Shown here: positions 1 through 8,948 of the stretch, one piece after another
How the letters are laid out: each line of letters starts with the position of its first letter
Position numbering within the stretch: the first letter of the stretch is position 1
Assembly (NCBI GenBank): GCA_937892845.1
Contig: CALBGP010000028.1
Coordinates: 186,001 to 250,000 of the forward strand
Source of the DNA: an uncultured Eggerthellaceae bacterium
GTDB taxonomy: Bacteria; Actinomycetota; Coriobacteriia; Coriobacteriales; Eggerthellaceae
Reading direction: 5' to 3'
Length of the DNA: 64,000 nucleotides
The notes under the pieces: generated by a model
The model's input: only the letters and a program-made list of their open reading frames with translations
Database searches by the model: none
Told to the model about the DNA's origin: nothing
Made by a program: the position numbers and the translations under genes

Positions 1-29
1 GATACGGTGCGCTGTTTCTTTCTATGAAT

Positions 30-60
30 AATCCCTCACCTCTATCAATGGTGAGGGATT
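30..60. terminator. perfect hairpin upstream of rplO
   Basis: AATCCCTCACC (30-40) pairs perfectly with GGTGAGGGATT (50-60) around a 9-nt loop and is followed by TT. It could end an upstream transcript (in most bacteria rpmD precedes rplO) or act as an attenuator inside the spc operon. Positions 61-207 between it and rplO contain no convincing gene; there is a second GC-rich hairpin, CGGGC/GCCCG, near 164-179 just before the rplO ribosome site. The T-tract is short, so termination strength is uncertain. Confidence 0.5.
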
Positions 61-207
61 TCATGTATTATGGAAAAGATTGTGCGCTCTTATGCAAGTA
101 GAGCATGTTGAAGCGTGTCGCAATCAAAGTTGGAGTTGGCCAGCGAGCGAGCTGCTGGCTGAGAGCGGGCAGGAATCCCGCCCGAAAAAAGCGAAAGGAA
201 TTGCATT

Positions 208-657
208 ATGGAATTGAAAGATCTCACTCCTGCTAAGGGTTCTACCAAGAATCGCAAGCGCGTCGGTCGCGGCCCTGCATCTGGCACCGGCAAGACCTCC
301 GGTCGTGGTTACAACGGCCAGAAGTCCCGTTCCGGCGGTGGCAAGGGCTCCACGTTCGAGGGTGGCCAGAATCCTTTGGCACGTCGTCTGCCCAAGCTTC
401 CCGGCTTCCGCAACATCAACCGTGTTGAGTATGCTCCTGTCAACGTGTCCCGTCTCGACGCCATCTTCAACGACGGCGACGTGGTCGATACCGCCGCTCT
501 CTACGAGAAGGGTGTCATCAAGCACACCGATACCCTCGTCAAGGTCCTCGGCGACGGCGACATCACCAAGGCCCTGACCGTCAAGGTCGACAAGGTTTCC
601 GCTTCTGCGGTTGCTAAGATCGAAGCTGCTGGAGGAAAGGTCGAACAGCCTTGCTAA
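208..657 (+). CDS. rplO: 50S ribosomal protein L15
   Basis: This is the large-subunit ribosomal protein L15, a late assembly protein that binds 23S rRNA. The 149-residue length matches the family. The sequence opens with MELKDLTPAKGS and has the glycine- and basic-rich N-terminal arm (GRGPASGTGKTSGRG, GQKSRSGGG) that inserts into rRNA, then a globular C-terminal domain. The ATG is preceded by AAAGGA at 194-199. Its stop codon overlaps the TTG start of secY by seven bases, so the two are translationally coupled as usual in the spc operon. The 207 bases upstream hold a strong hairpin rather than rpmD, which is a slight oddity. Confidence 0.98.
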   Translation: MELKDLTPAKGSTKNRKRVGRGPASGTGKTSGRGYNGQKSRSGGGKGSTFEGGQNPLARRLPKLPGFRNINRVEYAPVNVSRLDAIFNDGDVVDTAALYEKGVIKHTDTLVKVLGDGDITKALTVKVDKVSASAVAKIEAAGGKVEQPC

Positions 658-1931
658 GCTCAATCATCGATGCATTCAAGGTGCCGGATCTTCGTAAGAA
701 GATCCTGTTCACCTTGGCGATCCTGGCGTTGTACCGTTTCGGTGCATACGTTCCGGTTCCCGGCATCCCCTTCAATGAATTCGCCACGGCTTTTGCCGAT
801 AGCGGCGTGAGCATGGCCATGCTCGACTTGTTCACCGGTGGCGCTCTGTCGCACTTCTCGGTGTTCTCGTTGGGCATCATGCCCTACATCACGGCCTCGA
901 TCATCATGCAGCTCATGCAGGGTGTCGTTCCCGCGATCGGCCGTTGGGCGCGTGAAGGGGAGTCTGGCCGCAAGAAGATCACGCAGATCACGCGCTTCTT
1001 GACGCTCGGCTTGGGCCTCATCAACGCAATCGGGTACCTCTTCCTGTTCAAGAGCCCCCAGTACGGCGTTGTGTTCACCTCCGAACTGCCTGAGATCGTG
1101 ACTGACATCGTGATCGTGTTCACCCTTGTCGCAGGCACCGCTTTCATCATGTGGATGGGCGAGCTTATCACCCAGCGCGGCGTCGGCAACGGCATGTCCC
1201 TCATCATCTTCGTCTCCATCGTCTCCCAGGTTCCCTCCGCTATCTTCAGCAGCATCAACCTGAATTCCGACATGGGCATGGGCATCGCCGTCACGCTTCT
1301 CATCATCGCGGTTGTCATTCTCTGCATCCCCGCGATCATCTTCGTGGAGCGCGCTCAGCGCCGCATCCCCACGAACTTCGCCAAGCGTGTCTCCGGTCGT
1401 CGCATGATGGGTGGACAATCCACCTACATTCCCCTGAAGGTCAATGCCGCAGGCGTTATCCCCATCATCTTCGCCAGCTGCCTCATTTACTTCCCGGCTC
1501 AGCTTGCCGCGTTGTTCAATGTCGAATGGCTGACCGTGGTTGCTGACGCCATGAGCTCTGGCTGGGTCAATTGGATCCTCACCTTCGGTTTGATCATCTT
1601 CTTCGCGTACTTCTACACGTCCATGGTGTTCAATCCTGAAGAGACCAGCGATAATCTGCGTCGCCAGGGTGGCTTTATTCCCGGCGTGCGCCCCGGTCAG
1701 GCCACCACGCAGTACATCAAGAACGTTCTGCATCGCGTTACCCTGCCCGGCGGCATCTTCATCGCTTTGATCGCTGTCGTGCCTTCCATTCTGTTCTGGT
1801 TCACGGGCAATCAGCTCATCCAGGCATTCGGCGGCACGTCCATCCTGATCATGATCGGTGTTGCTCTCGACACCATGAGCAAGATCGAAAGCCAGCTGAA
1901 GATGCACGATTACGACGGATTCTTCAAATAG
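651..1931 (+). CDS. secY: protein translocase subunit SecY
   Basis: SecY forms the protein-conducting channel of the Sec translocon in the cytoplasmic membrane. The 426-residue product has ten hydrophobic segments and recognisable SecY stretches: YRFGAYVPVPGI near the start, the plug-region GGALSHFSVFSLGIMPYI, and RRIPTNFAKRV in the cytosolic loop. I chose the TTG at 651, which lies 10 nt after a near-ideal GGAGGAAAGG ribosome site (631-640) located inside rplO. The gene overlaps rplO by 7 nt and is followed by an intrinsic terminator at 1959-1983, so adk is served by its own promoter. Confidence 0.98.
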   Translation: MLSSIIDAFKVPDLRKKILFTLAILALYRFGAYVPVPGIPFNEFATAFADSGVSMAMLDLFTGGALSHFSVFSLGIMPYITASIIMQLMQGVVPAIGRWAREGESGRKKITQITRFLTLGLGLINAIGYLFLFKSPQYGVVFTSELPEIVTDIVIVFTLVAGTAFIMWMGELITQRGVGNGMSLIIFVSIVSQVPSAIFSSINLNSDMGMGIAVTLLIIAVVILCIPAIIFVERAQRRIPTNFAKRVSGRRMMGGQSTYIPLKVNAAGVIPIIFASCLIYFPAQLAALFNVEWLTVVADAMSSGWVNWILTFGLIIFFAYFYTSMVFNPEETSDNLRRQGGFIPGVRPGQATTQYIKNVLHRVTLPGGIFIALIAVVPSILFWFTGNQLIQAFGGTSILIMIGVALDTMSKIESQLKMHDYDGFFK

Positions 1932-1958
1932 AATCGTCTTCGCCATTGCGACTTCGTG

Positions 1959-1983
1959 AAAGAGGGCCCTACGGGTCCTCTTT
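1959..1983 (+). terminator. intrinsic terminator after secY
   Basis: AAAGAGGGCCC (1959-1969) pairs with GGGTCCTCTTT (1973-1983), one G-U pair, with a 3-nt loop. The stem ends in TTT followed by CTGCATTTT. It closes the rplO-secY unit. Confidence 0.8.
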
Positions 1984-2011
1984 CTGCATTTTCAGAGAGG
2001 GAGCAGCAGGT

Positions 2012-2042
2012 TTGCCGTCAAAGTGAACGGCCGTGCTAGAAT
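2012..2042 (+). promoter_or_regulatory. promoter for adk
   Basis: An extended -10 element, TGC plus TAGAAT (2037-2042), lies 19 nt after TTGCCG (2012-2017). The GCTAGAATG core recurs upstream of the dehydratase gene (4119-4127), and a TGATAGAAT version precedes the CAP/CWB2 gene on the other strand. The predicted leader of adk is about 90 nt. Confidence 0.55.
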
Positions 2043-2138
2043 GAATCCACCGAACACCGATGCCGGTGAGAAGCCTTGGGCCGCAAGCCTGGTCAGCGGG
2101 GCTGTCTGTGCATCGTGGAAACTGAAAGGATGCTTGAT

Positions 2139-2765
2139 ATGAACATTGTTTTGTTGGGCGCTCCCGGCGCGGGCAAGGGCACTCAGGCTGCCAAGCTGGT
2201 CGAGGAATTCGCTACACCGCACATCTCCACCGGTGACATCCTGCGCGCCGCCGTCAAGAATCAGACTGAGCTGGGCAAGAAGGCCAAGGCTTTCATGGAT
2301 GCTGGCGATCTGGTGCCTGATAGCCTGATCATCGACTTGATGAATGAGCGCCTGCAGGAGGCGGATACCGCCAGCGGATTCATCCTGGATGGTTTCCCGC
2401 GTACCACCGCTCAGGCTGTCGCCCTTGACGCCCTGCTGGGCGAACTCAACCGTCCCCTGGACGCCGCTTTGCTGGTTGACGTCGATCCCGAGGTGATCGT
2501 AGGTCGCTTGACCGCCCGTCGCTGCTGCAAAGAGTGCGGCTACATCGGCACCGCTGCAGATGCCGCTTGCCCGAAGTGCTCCGGCGAGATGTATCAGCGC
2601 GACGATGACAACGAGGCAACGGTGCGCAACCGTCTCAATGTGTACGAGACCAGCACTGCGCCTTTGATTGACTACTACAAGGGCAAGGATCTCCTTGTTT
2701 CCGTCGATGGCGACCGCCCAGTCGATGTCGTCTATGCCGACGTCAAGGGCCTGCTGAAGCTGTAA
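2139..2765 (+). CDS. adk: adenylate kinase with zinc-type LID domain
   Basis: Adenylate kinase interconverts ATP + AMP and 2 ADP. The P-loop GAPGAGKGT is at residues 7-15, the AMP-site DGFPRT near residues 84-89, and the LID carries four cysteines (C130, C133, C144, C147) in the zinc-binding arrangement common in Gram-positives. The start at 2139 gives 208 residues and follows a GAAAGGA site (2124-2130); an in-frame ATG at 2130 overlaps that site and is less likely. In most relatives adk is followed by map and infA; here a polysaccharide locus follows instead. Confidence 0.97.
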   Translation: MNIVLLGAPGAGKGTQAAKLVEEFATPHISTGDILRAAVKNQTELGKKAKAFMDAGDLVPDSLIIDLMNERLQEADTASGFILDGFPRTTAQAVALDALLGELNRPLDAALLVDVDPEVIVGRLTARRCCKECGYIGTAADAACPKCSGEMYQRDDDNEATVRNRLNVYETSTAPLIDYYKGKDLLVSVDGDRPVDVVYADVKGLLKL

Positions 2766-2851
2766 TCACCACGGCGCATCAGCAAGCGTTGAATCTCATG
2801 AACGTATCCGCGGCGGGGCATGTCCCCGCCGTTTCCACGGAAGGAGCGCGA

Positions 2852-3991
2852 ATGCGCGAACATTATGACTACCTTGTCGTCGGAGCCGGCATCACCTCCG
2901 CCGTCTTCGCCCATGAAGCGGCCCGCGTGGGGAAAAGCTGTCTGGTCATCGACAGGCGCAACCATATCGGCGGCAATATCGCAACGGAAAACCGTGAGGG
3001 GATCAATGTTCACCTGTACGGCGCCCATATCTTCCATACTTCGCTTGAACCCGTGTGGCGTTACGTCAATCGTTTCGCTGAATTCAACAACTACGTGAAC
3101 TCGCCGGTAGCCGTCTATGGCGATGAGCTGTACAACCTCCCGTTCAACATGAACACGTTCTCCAAGATGTGGGGTGTGCGCACGCCTGAGCAGGCCCGCG
3201 CCATCATCGAGCAGCAGCGTGCCGCCGAAGCGGTTGAGAATCCCTCCAATCTTGAGGAGCAGGCACTTTCCCTCGTCGGTCGCGACGTGTATGAGAAGCT
3301 GGTCAAGGGCTACACTGAAAAGCAGTGGGGTCGCAGTTGCACTGAGCTGCCGGCGTCCATCATCAAGCGCCTGCCTGTTCGCTTCATCTATGATAACAAC
3401 TATTTCAACGATCGCTGGCAGGGCATTCCCATGGGCGGTTACACGGCCATGGTGGACAAGATGTTCGGCGATACCGAAATTCTGCTTGGCTGCGAATACG
3501 CTGATTTCATTGCCGAGCACCCCGGCATTGCCGACCGCATCATCTACTGCGGCACCATCGATGCGTACTTCGATTACAGCTTGGGTGCGCTCGAATACCG
3601 CAGCCTGCGCTTTGAGACTGAGCGTTTGGAATGCGAGAACTGGCAGGGCAATGCTGTCGTGAATTACACTGAGCGCGAAATTCCCTACACTCGCATCATC
3701 GAGCACAAGCATTTCGAATTCGGCAAGGACGCTCAGGGTGAACCCATCGCCGTCACCTATATCACGCGCGAGTATCCCGCCTCTTGGGAACGCGGGGATG
3801 AGCCCTACTATCCCATCAACGACGAACGCAACAGCGCGCTGTATGCCCGCTACGCCGAGCTCGCCGAGCGCGAGGGCAACGTCGTATTCGCGGGCCGGTT
3901 GGGCGGTTACAAGTACTATGACATGGACAAGGCCATTGATGCGGCGTTCGATCTGGTTGAATCTGAACTGGGAGTCGACCTGCGCGCTTAG
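2852..3991 (+). CDS. glf: UDP-galactopyranose mutase
   Basis: Glf is a flavoprotein that converts UDP-galactopyranose to UDP-galactofuranose, the donor for Galf residues in surface glycans. The 379-residue protein begins with the FAD-binding fingerprint YDYLVVGAGITSAVFAHEA and continues with DRRNHIGGNIATE, both classic Glf features, and the length fits the family. The start is set by AAGGAG at 2841-2846, five bases before the ATG; the longer reading from 2789 lacks a site. It lies 86 nt after adk without an obvious promoter and ends at a strong terminator (4015-4042). It implies that the polymer made by the downstream locus contains galactofuranose, although no Galf transferase can be singled out. 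Confidence 0.93.
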   Translation: MREHYDYLVVGAGITSAVFAHEAARVGKSCLVIDRRNHIGGNIATENREGINVHLYGAHIFHTSLEPVWRYVNRFAEFNNYVNSPVAVYGDELYNLPFNMNTFSKMWGVRTPEQARAIIEQQRAAEAVENPSNLEEQALSLVGRDVYEKLVKGYTEKQWGRSCTELPASIIKRLPVRFIYDNNYFNDRWQGIPMGGYTAMVDKMFGDTEILLGCEYADFIAEHPGIADRIIYCGTIDAYFDYSLGALEYRSLRFETERLECENWQGNAVVNYTEREIPYTRIIEHKHFEFGKDAQGEPIAVTYITREYPASWERGDEPYYPINDERNSALYARYAELAEREGNVVFAGRLGGYKYYDMDKAIDAAFDLVESELGVDLRA

Positions 3992-4014
3992 CGTTCGATG
4001 AGGGCCTGCTTGGG

Positions 4015-4042
4015 AAAGCCGCGGCGCAAGGCTGCGGCTTTT
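4015..4042 (+). terminator. intrinsic terminator after glf
   Basis: AAAGCCGCGGC (4015-4025) pairs with GCTGCGGCTTT (4031-4041), one G-T mismatch, 5-nt loop GCAAG, then TTCTG. It separates adk-glf from the dehydratase operon. Confidence 0.75.
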
Positions 4043-4118
4043 CTGTTGTCCTGGAGGCGTCTCTCTGCGTTGATTGCGTAGCGGTCTTGCGTTTCCGTGG
4101 AAAAAGGAGGGCTTTCGG

Positions 4119-4127
4119 CTAGAATGC
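4119..4127 (+). promoter_or_regulatory. probable -10 element for the dehydratase operon
   Basis: TAGAAT (4120-4125) sits in the same GCTAGAATG context as the adk promoter. No good -35 hexamer is visible at 16-18 nt upstream, so the call rests on the shared core. The leader to the ATG at 4218 would be about 85 nt. It would serve the tightly packed genes to 12420. Confidence 0.4.
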
Positions 4128-4217
4128 ATCTATTGCGTAAATCCGGACGCCTCTTTTGGTGCGCCGTCAATGTATTGGCTTACGCGCCATATCGGGCGCG
4201 GGGATGAGAGAACAGAT

Positions 4218-6062
4218 ATGGATATCCGATTCACGAAGCGAACGGCGTTTCTGATCGTCTATGACATCGTAGCCACGTTCCTGTCGTATTTGATGGCCTC
4301 GGTTTTGACCGGGCTTGTCGGCGAAGTGTTCGCAACCCATGAGATCTATTTCATGCTTGGCGTCCCGGCCGTTGTGACCCTGGTCATGTTCGCCGTCTTC
4401 AAGCTCTACAACAGCTTGTGGGAATACGCCTCGGTGGACGATGTCATCCGCATCGTCATCGCGGTCGGCTTGAGCACGCTGTTCGCCGCTGTGGTTCTGT
4501 GGATGCTGGGCGAATGGATACCCATCCGCGTGTATTGCGTGGCCTTGGTGCTCATGATCATCTTCGCAGGCTGCGGCCGCATGGTCTTTCGCATCATTCG
4601 CAGCAAGAAGCGCGTCTTCGCCCCCTCTCAGCCCTCTGAGCCCCGTCCCCGCACGCTTGTCGTCGGCGCTGGAGAGACCGGCTCTTTGGCCATCGACCGC
4701 ATGGTGTCCAAAGATCCGCTCATGCCGGGCACGCCCATCGTTGCGGTGGATGATAACGTGGAGAAGCGCAATCTGCGCATCCATGGCATCCGTGTAGCGG
4801 GCACCAGCGATGACATCCTGTCGCTGGTGGAGCGCCATGACATCGAGCAGATCGTCGTAGCCATTCCCTCTGCAACTTTGGAAGAGCGCAAGCGCATCTA
4901 CGAGATCTGCACCAGGACCAACTGCATGCTTCGCACGCTTCCCAATGTCAAAGAGCTTCGTTTGGATGAGATCAACGATGTCCAGCTGCGCGAGGTGGAG
5001 GTTGCAGACCTTTTGGGTCGTGAGGAAGTGGTGCTCAACACCCGCTTGGTGAGCGGCTACATCGCCGGCAAGGTTATTCTGGTCACCGGCGGCGGCGGAT
5101 CCATCGGATCGGAGCTGTGCCGTCAGGTGTGCGCCGTGGCCCCCAAGCATGTGGTCATCTTCGATATGTACGAAAACGATGCCTACATGCTTCGAAACGA
5201 GCTGCTTTCCCAGTACAGCGATATCGAATGCACCGTTGAAATAGGCAGCGTGTGCGACGAATCCCGCCTGCGCGATGTCTTCGTGAAGTACCATCCTGCA
5301 GCCGTGTTCCATGCGGCAGCCCATAAGCACGTGCCTCTGATGGAAATTTGCCCGCGTGAGGCCATCCGCAACAATGTGTTCGGCACGCTGAACACCGTGC
5401 GTCTGGCAGATGAATTCGGCGTCGACCGCTTCATCTTCATCTCCACCGACAAGGCGGTCAATCCCACCAGTGTCATGGGCGCGACCAAACGCATGGGCGA
5501 GATGATCATCCAGCATTACGCCCAGGAATCCAAGACGGTGTTCACCGCTGTGCGTTTCGGCAATGTGCTTGGCAGCAACGGCAGCGTCATCCCGCTGTTC
5601 AAGCGCCAGATAGCCGCGGGCGGTCCTGTTACCGTCACGCATCCGGACATCGAGCGCTTCTTCATGACCATCCCGGAGGCGTCGCGTCTGGTCATCCAGG
5701 CCGGCGGCATGGCGAAGGGCGGCGAGATCTTCATCCTGGATATGGGCGACCCGGTCAAAATCGTCGATTTGGCCAAGAGCCTCATCCAGCTGTCCGGACT
5801 GACCTTGGACAAAGACATCAAGATCGTATTCACCGGCTTGCGTGAAGGCGAGAAGATGTATGAGGAACTGCTCATGAATGACGAGAACACGCTGCCCACG
5901 AAGATGAAGGGCATCATGATTTCGACGGGCAAGGAAGTCAGCTACAGCGAGGTCGAATCGAAGCTCGAAGCTCTGGAGGATGCTGTCGAATCCGATGATG
6001 AGACCGCCCTCCATGTCCTTGAGCGCGTGGTTCCCACCTACACCATCACGCATAACAGGTAG
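4218..6062 (+). CDS. membrane nucleotide-sugar 4,6-dehydratase (FlaA1/CapD/PglF family)
   Basis: The 614-residue protein has four N-terminal membrane segments (residues about 10-130), a first Rossmann fold (VVGAGETGSLA), and a catalytic SDR domain with VTGGGGSIGSE near residue 288, TDK near 409 and MGATK near 419. In PglF/WbpM-type inverting or retaining dehydratases the usual SDR tyrosine is replaced by Met, as seen here. Such enzymes convert UDP-GlcNAc to UDP-4-keto-6-deoxy-HexNAc. Paired with the DegT-type aminotransferase at 52020-53237 and the initiating transferase at 51375-51980, it would supply a 4-amino-4,6-dideoxy sugar such as AATGal or bacillosamine precursor. The start at 4218 was chosen because the upstream in-frame extension is not domain-like. 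Confidence 0.9.
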   Translation: MDIRFTKRTAFLIVYDIVATFLSYLMASVLTGLVGEVFATHEIYFMLGVPAVVTLVMFAVFKLYNSLWEYASVDDVIRIVIAVGLSTLFAAVVLWMLGEWIPIRVYCVALVLMIIFAGCGRMVFRIIRSKKRVFAPSQPSEPRPRTLVVGAGETGSLAIDRMVSKDPLMPGTPIVAVDDNVEKRNLRIHGIRVAGTSDDILSLVERHDIEQIVVAIPSATLEERKRIYEICTRTNCMLRTLPNVKELRLDEINDVQLREVEVADLLGREEVVLNTRLVSGYIAGKVILVTGGGGSIGSELCRQVCAVAPKHVVIFDMYENDAYMLRNELLSQYSDIECTVEIGSVCDESRLRDVFVKYHPAAVFHAAAHKHVPLMEICPREAIRNNVFGTLNTVRLADEFGVDRFIFISTDKAVNPTSVMGATKRMGEMIIQHYAQESKTVFTAVRFGNVLGSNGSVIPLFKRQIAAGGPVTVTHPDIERFFMTIPEASRLVIQAGGMAKGGEIFILDMGDPVKIVDLAKSLIQLSGLTLDKDIKIVFTGLREGEKMYEELLMNDENTLPTKMKGIMISTGKEVSYSEVESKLEALEDAVESDDETALHVLERVVPTYTITHNR

Positions 6063-6071
6063 GGGACCGTT

Positions 6072-7166
6072 GTGACGGCCGTCAATGGGAAGGAAATGGC
6101 AGCATCGGCGGAAGCCGGCGCTGGCCGTGAATCGAATGCCGCGGAGAAGCTGCGCCCCATCGGCAAGGTGAGCGTCGGCATCGTCGCCCTCAATGAGGAA
6201 ACGGCGCTGCCCGGGCTTCTCGGCGATGTGCTGGCGCAGGATTTCCCTCATGACCGCATTGAGCTTTTGCTCGCAGACAGCGGTTCATCGGATGGGACGC
6301 GCGGCATCATGCAGCGTTTCGCCGAAGAGCACGGTGCGGACTTCGCCCGCATTGTCGTCCTGGACAATCCGGGCCGCATCGCAGCTGCGGGTATCAATGT
6401 CTGTCTGGGGGAGTACACGGGGGATGCGTTCGTGCGCATCGACGCGCATGCCACCATCCCTGAGACCTTCATCTCCGCATGCGTGGCCGTGCTCGACGAA
6501 GGCGAAAATGTGGTCGCAGGGCCTCGTCCCACCATGGCGTTTCCCGAGACGGATTGGACATGCGCGCTGCTTGTGGCCGAAGAATCCGCGTTCGGCAGCT
6601 CCGTTGCCGATTACCGCTTCCGCGCCGAGAGCACCTACGTTGACTCGGCGTTTCATGCCATGATGCGCCGCTGCGTCATCGATGCGGTGGGGCTTTACGA
6701 TGAACGTCTGCCGCGCACGGAGGACAACGATTATTTCTACCGCATCCGCACCGCGGGATTCCGCATCCGCTTCGACGGGCGCATCTTCTCCCGTCAGCAT
6801 GCGCGCGCGTCTTTGCGGCGCATGGCGAAGCAGAAATACGGAAACGGTTACTGGGTGGGGCGCACGCTGTTCATCCAGCCGAAATGCCTGAAGGCCTATC
6901 ACTTCGCCCCGTTCGTGTTCGTGTTGGGCATATTGGCCATGATCCTTGTGGGGGCCATCGTTTCCTGGATTCCTTTTTTGGCCTGCGCGGTCGCGTATCT
7001 TGCGATCTGCGTGCTGCTGGCCATCCGCGCCGCCGTGCAGTCCCCCAAGCGCAGCGTGGCATTTTGCGCATTGCCGCTCGTGTTCTTCACCATCCATGTC
7101 ACCTACGGTGCGGGCACGTGCGTGGGGCTGATGCGCGGCTTGATAGGGAAATTTCGCGGCCGTTAG
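6072..7166 (+). CDS. GT2 glycosyltransferase, ExoA-like, with C-terminal membrane segments
   Basis: The 364-residue enzyme has a GT-A fold: VSVGIVALNEETALPGLL opens the nucleotide-binding half, DSGSSDGT follows, and RIDAHA is the DxD-like metal site near residue 120. Residues about 275-325 form two membrane segments, as in succinoglycan transferase ExoA and relatives that work on undecaprenyl-linked sugars at the inner face of the membrane. The GTG start at 6072 lies 5 nt after AGGGGA and 9 nt after the dehydratase stop, so it is part of the same operon. Donor and acceptor sugars cannot be read from the sequence. Confidence 0.87.
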   Translation: MTAVNGKEMAASAEAGAGRESNAAEKLRPIGKVSVGIVALNEETALPGLLGDVLAQDFPHDRIELLLADSGSSDGTRGIMQRFAEEHGADFARIVVLDNPGRIAAAGINVCLGEYTGDAFVRIDAHATIPETFISACVAVLDEGENVVAGPRPTMAFPETDWTCALLVAEESAFGSSVADYRFRAESTYVDSAFHAMMRRCVIDAVGLYDERLPRTEDNDYFYRIRTAGFRIRFDGRIFSRQHARASLRRMAKQKYGNGYWVGRTLFIQPKCLKAYHFAPFVFVLGILAMILVGAIVSWIPFLACAVAYLAICVLLAIRAAVQSPKRSVAFCALPLVFFTIHVTYGAGTCVGLMRGLIGKFRGR

Positions 7167-7212
7167 GCTGCTTTCATGCCGGGGTTCGGTCTCGGCGCAT
7201 GCGAGAAAGGGT

Positions 7213-8067
7213 ATGGGCGAAACCATGTCAATCGATCCGAATCTGAGAAAGCTCCAGCTCACCGAGTTGGCGCTCATGAAGGATTTCGACCGCATCTGCA
7301 AGAAGCACGGGCTTCGGTATTATCTGCTGGGCGGAACGCTTCTCGGCGCCGTTCGCCATGGCGGCTTCATCCCCTGGGATGATGACGTGGATCTGTGCAT
7401 GCCTCGCCCTGATTACATGCGTTTTCTGGACATCGCGGGCGAAGAGCTGGCAGGCAAGCCCGGCATCGGATTGGTGAGCGTCTACAGCGATGACACCTAT
7501 CGCCAGGGCATGGCTAAGATCACGGACTCGTCCGTCCAGGTGATCAACCGTTCGGCCAATGAGGAGCGTCATGAGGTTGCATGGATCGACATCATCCCCA
7601 TGGACGGTTTTCCCACCGGCATTTCGGCCATCTTGCAAAAGATTCGCCTGCTGTTCTGGCGCGTGATGGATTGCACGGCCGAATTCGATTACGTGATCGA
7701 TACCAAGCGCGACCGGGGCTTTGCGGGAAACCTTGCGGTCAAGATGCTCGGCGCATTCAGCAAGGTGGTGCGCCCTTACGGCGACGATTTCCACCGCGTG
7801 CTCATGAACACCGAGCGTTGCCTGGGACGTTATTCCTATGACGAATCCCCTCGCACCATCAACCTGCATGCTGCGCGCGGATTCCGGGAGATCTTCGATC
7901 GCGAATGGCTGGGGGAGGGTCGCATCGTCGAGTTCGAAGGCATCCCGTTCGTGGCGCCGGCGAACATCGAAGCCGTTCTGGAGGCCATCTACGGCCCCGA
8001 CTACATGACGCCGCCGCCCGAAGGCGAGCGCAATTGGCATAATTCTGAAATCATCGTGCCGGAATAG
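7213..8067 (+). CDS. LicD-family phospho-aminoalcohol transferase 1
   Basis: LicD proteins transfer phosphocholine (or similar phosphodiester groups) from a CDP-activated donor to sugars of surface polymers. Residues 30-65 carry the family core, GGTLLGAVRHGGFIPWDDD followed by VDLCMPRPDY, including the DDD metal-binding aspartates. The length, 284 residues, is normal. Two starts are possible: ATG at 7213 and ATG at 7225; GAGAAAGG at 7203-7210 is too close to the first and a little far from the second. It is immediately followed by a second LicD gene. Which phospho-group it moves is unknown; the locus offers choline/ethanolamine, ribitol and possibly a further CDP-alcohol. Confidence 0.88.
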   Translation: MGETMSIDPNLRKLQLTELALMKDFDRICKKHGLRYYLLGGTLLGAVRHGGFIPWDDDVDLCMPRPDYMRFLDIAGEELAGKPGIGLVSVYSDDTYRQGMAKITDSSVQVINRSANEERHEVAWIDIIPMDGFPTGISAILQKIRLLFWRVMDCTAEFDYVIDTKRDRGFAGNLAVKMLGAFSKVVRPYGDDFHRVLMNTERCLGRYSYDESPRTINLHAARGFREIFDREWLGEGRIVEFEGIPFVAPANIEAVLEAIYGPDYMTPPPEGERNWHNSEIIVPE

Positions 8068-8112
8068 ATGGCATTGGGCGATGGTTTCTTCCGATCGATC
8101 AAGAGGTATGTG

Positions 8113-8931
8113 ATGGACGAAGCACGGGAATATCTTTCCCTCGAACAGATGCAGCAGGTTTCGCTTGAGACCATGCTCGAGCTGGATGCCTTCCTCAAAG
8201 AGCGGGGCATCCCCTACATGCTGTGCGGAGGCACCATGCTGGGGGCGGCCCGCCATAAGGGGTTCATCCCCTGGGATGATGACATCGACCTCATGATGAT
8301 GCGTGACGATTACGACAAGCTCATCGCGCTTGCACCTCAAATCAACGCCATGCCCCACCGCAAGCTGGTCTCCGCTGCTGACGGGACCTTCGCTCGCGAC
8401 TATGCGCGCTATGTGCGCACCGATTACGGCAAGGACGAAGACGATATCGCTGCAACGGATTGCCCGTATCTGGGATTGGACATCTTCCCCATAGACTACA
8501 TCCCTGATGATCAGGAGCTGTTCGTCAGACAGATCAAGCAGCGCCGTCCTTATCTTGAGATGATGGTGGCGTACTCCTCGCCGTTCAATGCGGGCAGCAC
8601 CTTCGTGAAAAAGCAGGTTCGCAATGTGCTGCGCGTTGCGGCAAAGGTTTACGGACCTTTCAAGGCGGCCCGCAAGTCCATTGAAATCTGCTCGCGTTAC
8701 CGCCATGCGCCTGAAAACGACATCGCCATCGTGTGCGGCATGTACGGGGAGCGCGAGCGCTGGCCTTTGTCGGAATGCTTCCCCTTGGTGGAAGTTCCCT
8801 TCGAGGGCCATATGCTGCCGGCACCCCATGGCTATGTGCGCTACTTGTCAGGCATCTACGGCGAGGATTTCATGCAGATGCCCCCTGAGGACAAGCGCCG
8901 GCCCCAGCATATCCGCATCTGGAAGCTCTAG
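8113..8931 (+). CDS. LicD-family phospho-aminoalcohol transferase 2
   Basis: This second LicD paralogue has GGTMLGAARHKGFIPWDDD and DIDLMMMRDDY, the same core as its neighbour, but the remainder is diverged, so it is probably not redundant. I chose ATG 8113 because AAGAGG (8101-8106) lies 6 nt before it; an alternative ATG at 8068 abuts the previous stop codon and would add 15 residues by translational coupling. It sits between another licD and an aminotransferase gene in one operon. Pneumococcus likewise uses LicD pairs to decorate two residues of each teichoic acid repeat (known); the analogy here is inference. Confidence 0.88.
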   Translation: MDEAREYLSLEQMQQVSLETMLELDAFLKERGIPYMLCGGTMLGAARHKGFIPWDDDIDLMMMRDDYDKLIALAPQINAMPHRKLVSAADGTFARDYARYVRTDYGKDEDDIAATDCPYLGLDIFPIDYIPDDQELFVRQIKQRRPYLEMMVAYSSPFNAGSTFVKKQVRNVLRVAAKVYGPFKAARKSIEICSRYRHAPENDIAIVCGMYGERERWPLSECFPLVEVPFEGHMLPAPHGYVRYLSGIYGEDFMQMPPEDKRRPQHIRIWKL

Positions 8932-8948
8932 GCAGATTGGAGATACCC

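Noticed and set aside
4167..6251. Very long minus-strand open frame opposite the dehydratase gene
   Set aside because: It is histidine- and aspartate-rich, a typical mirror of a GC-rich coding strand; similar antisense frames oppose secY (660-1946) and the YfhO gene (33931-35295).
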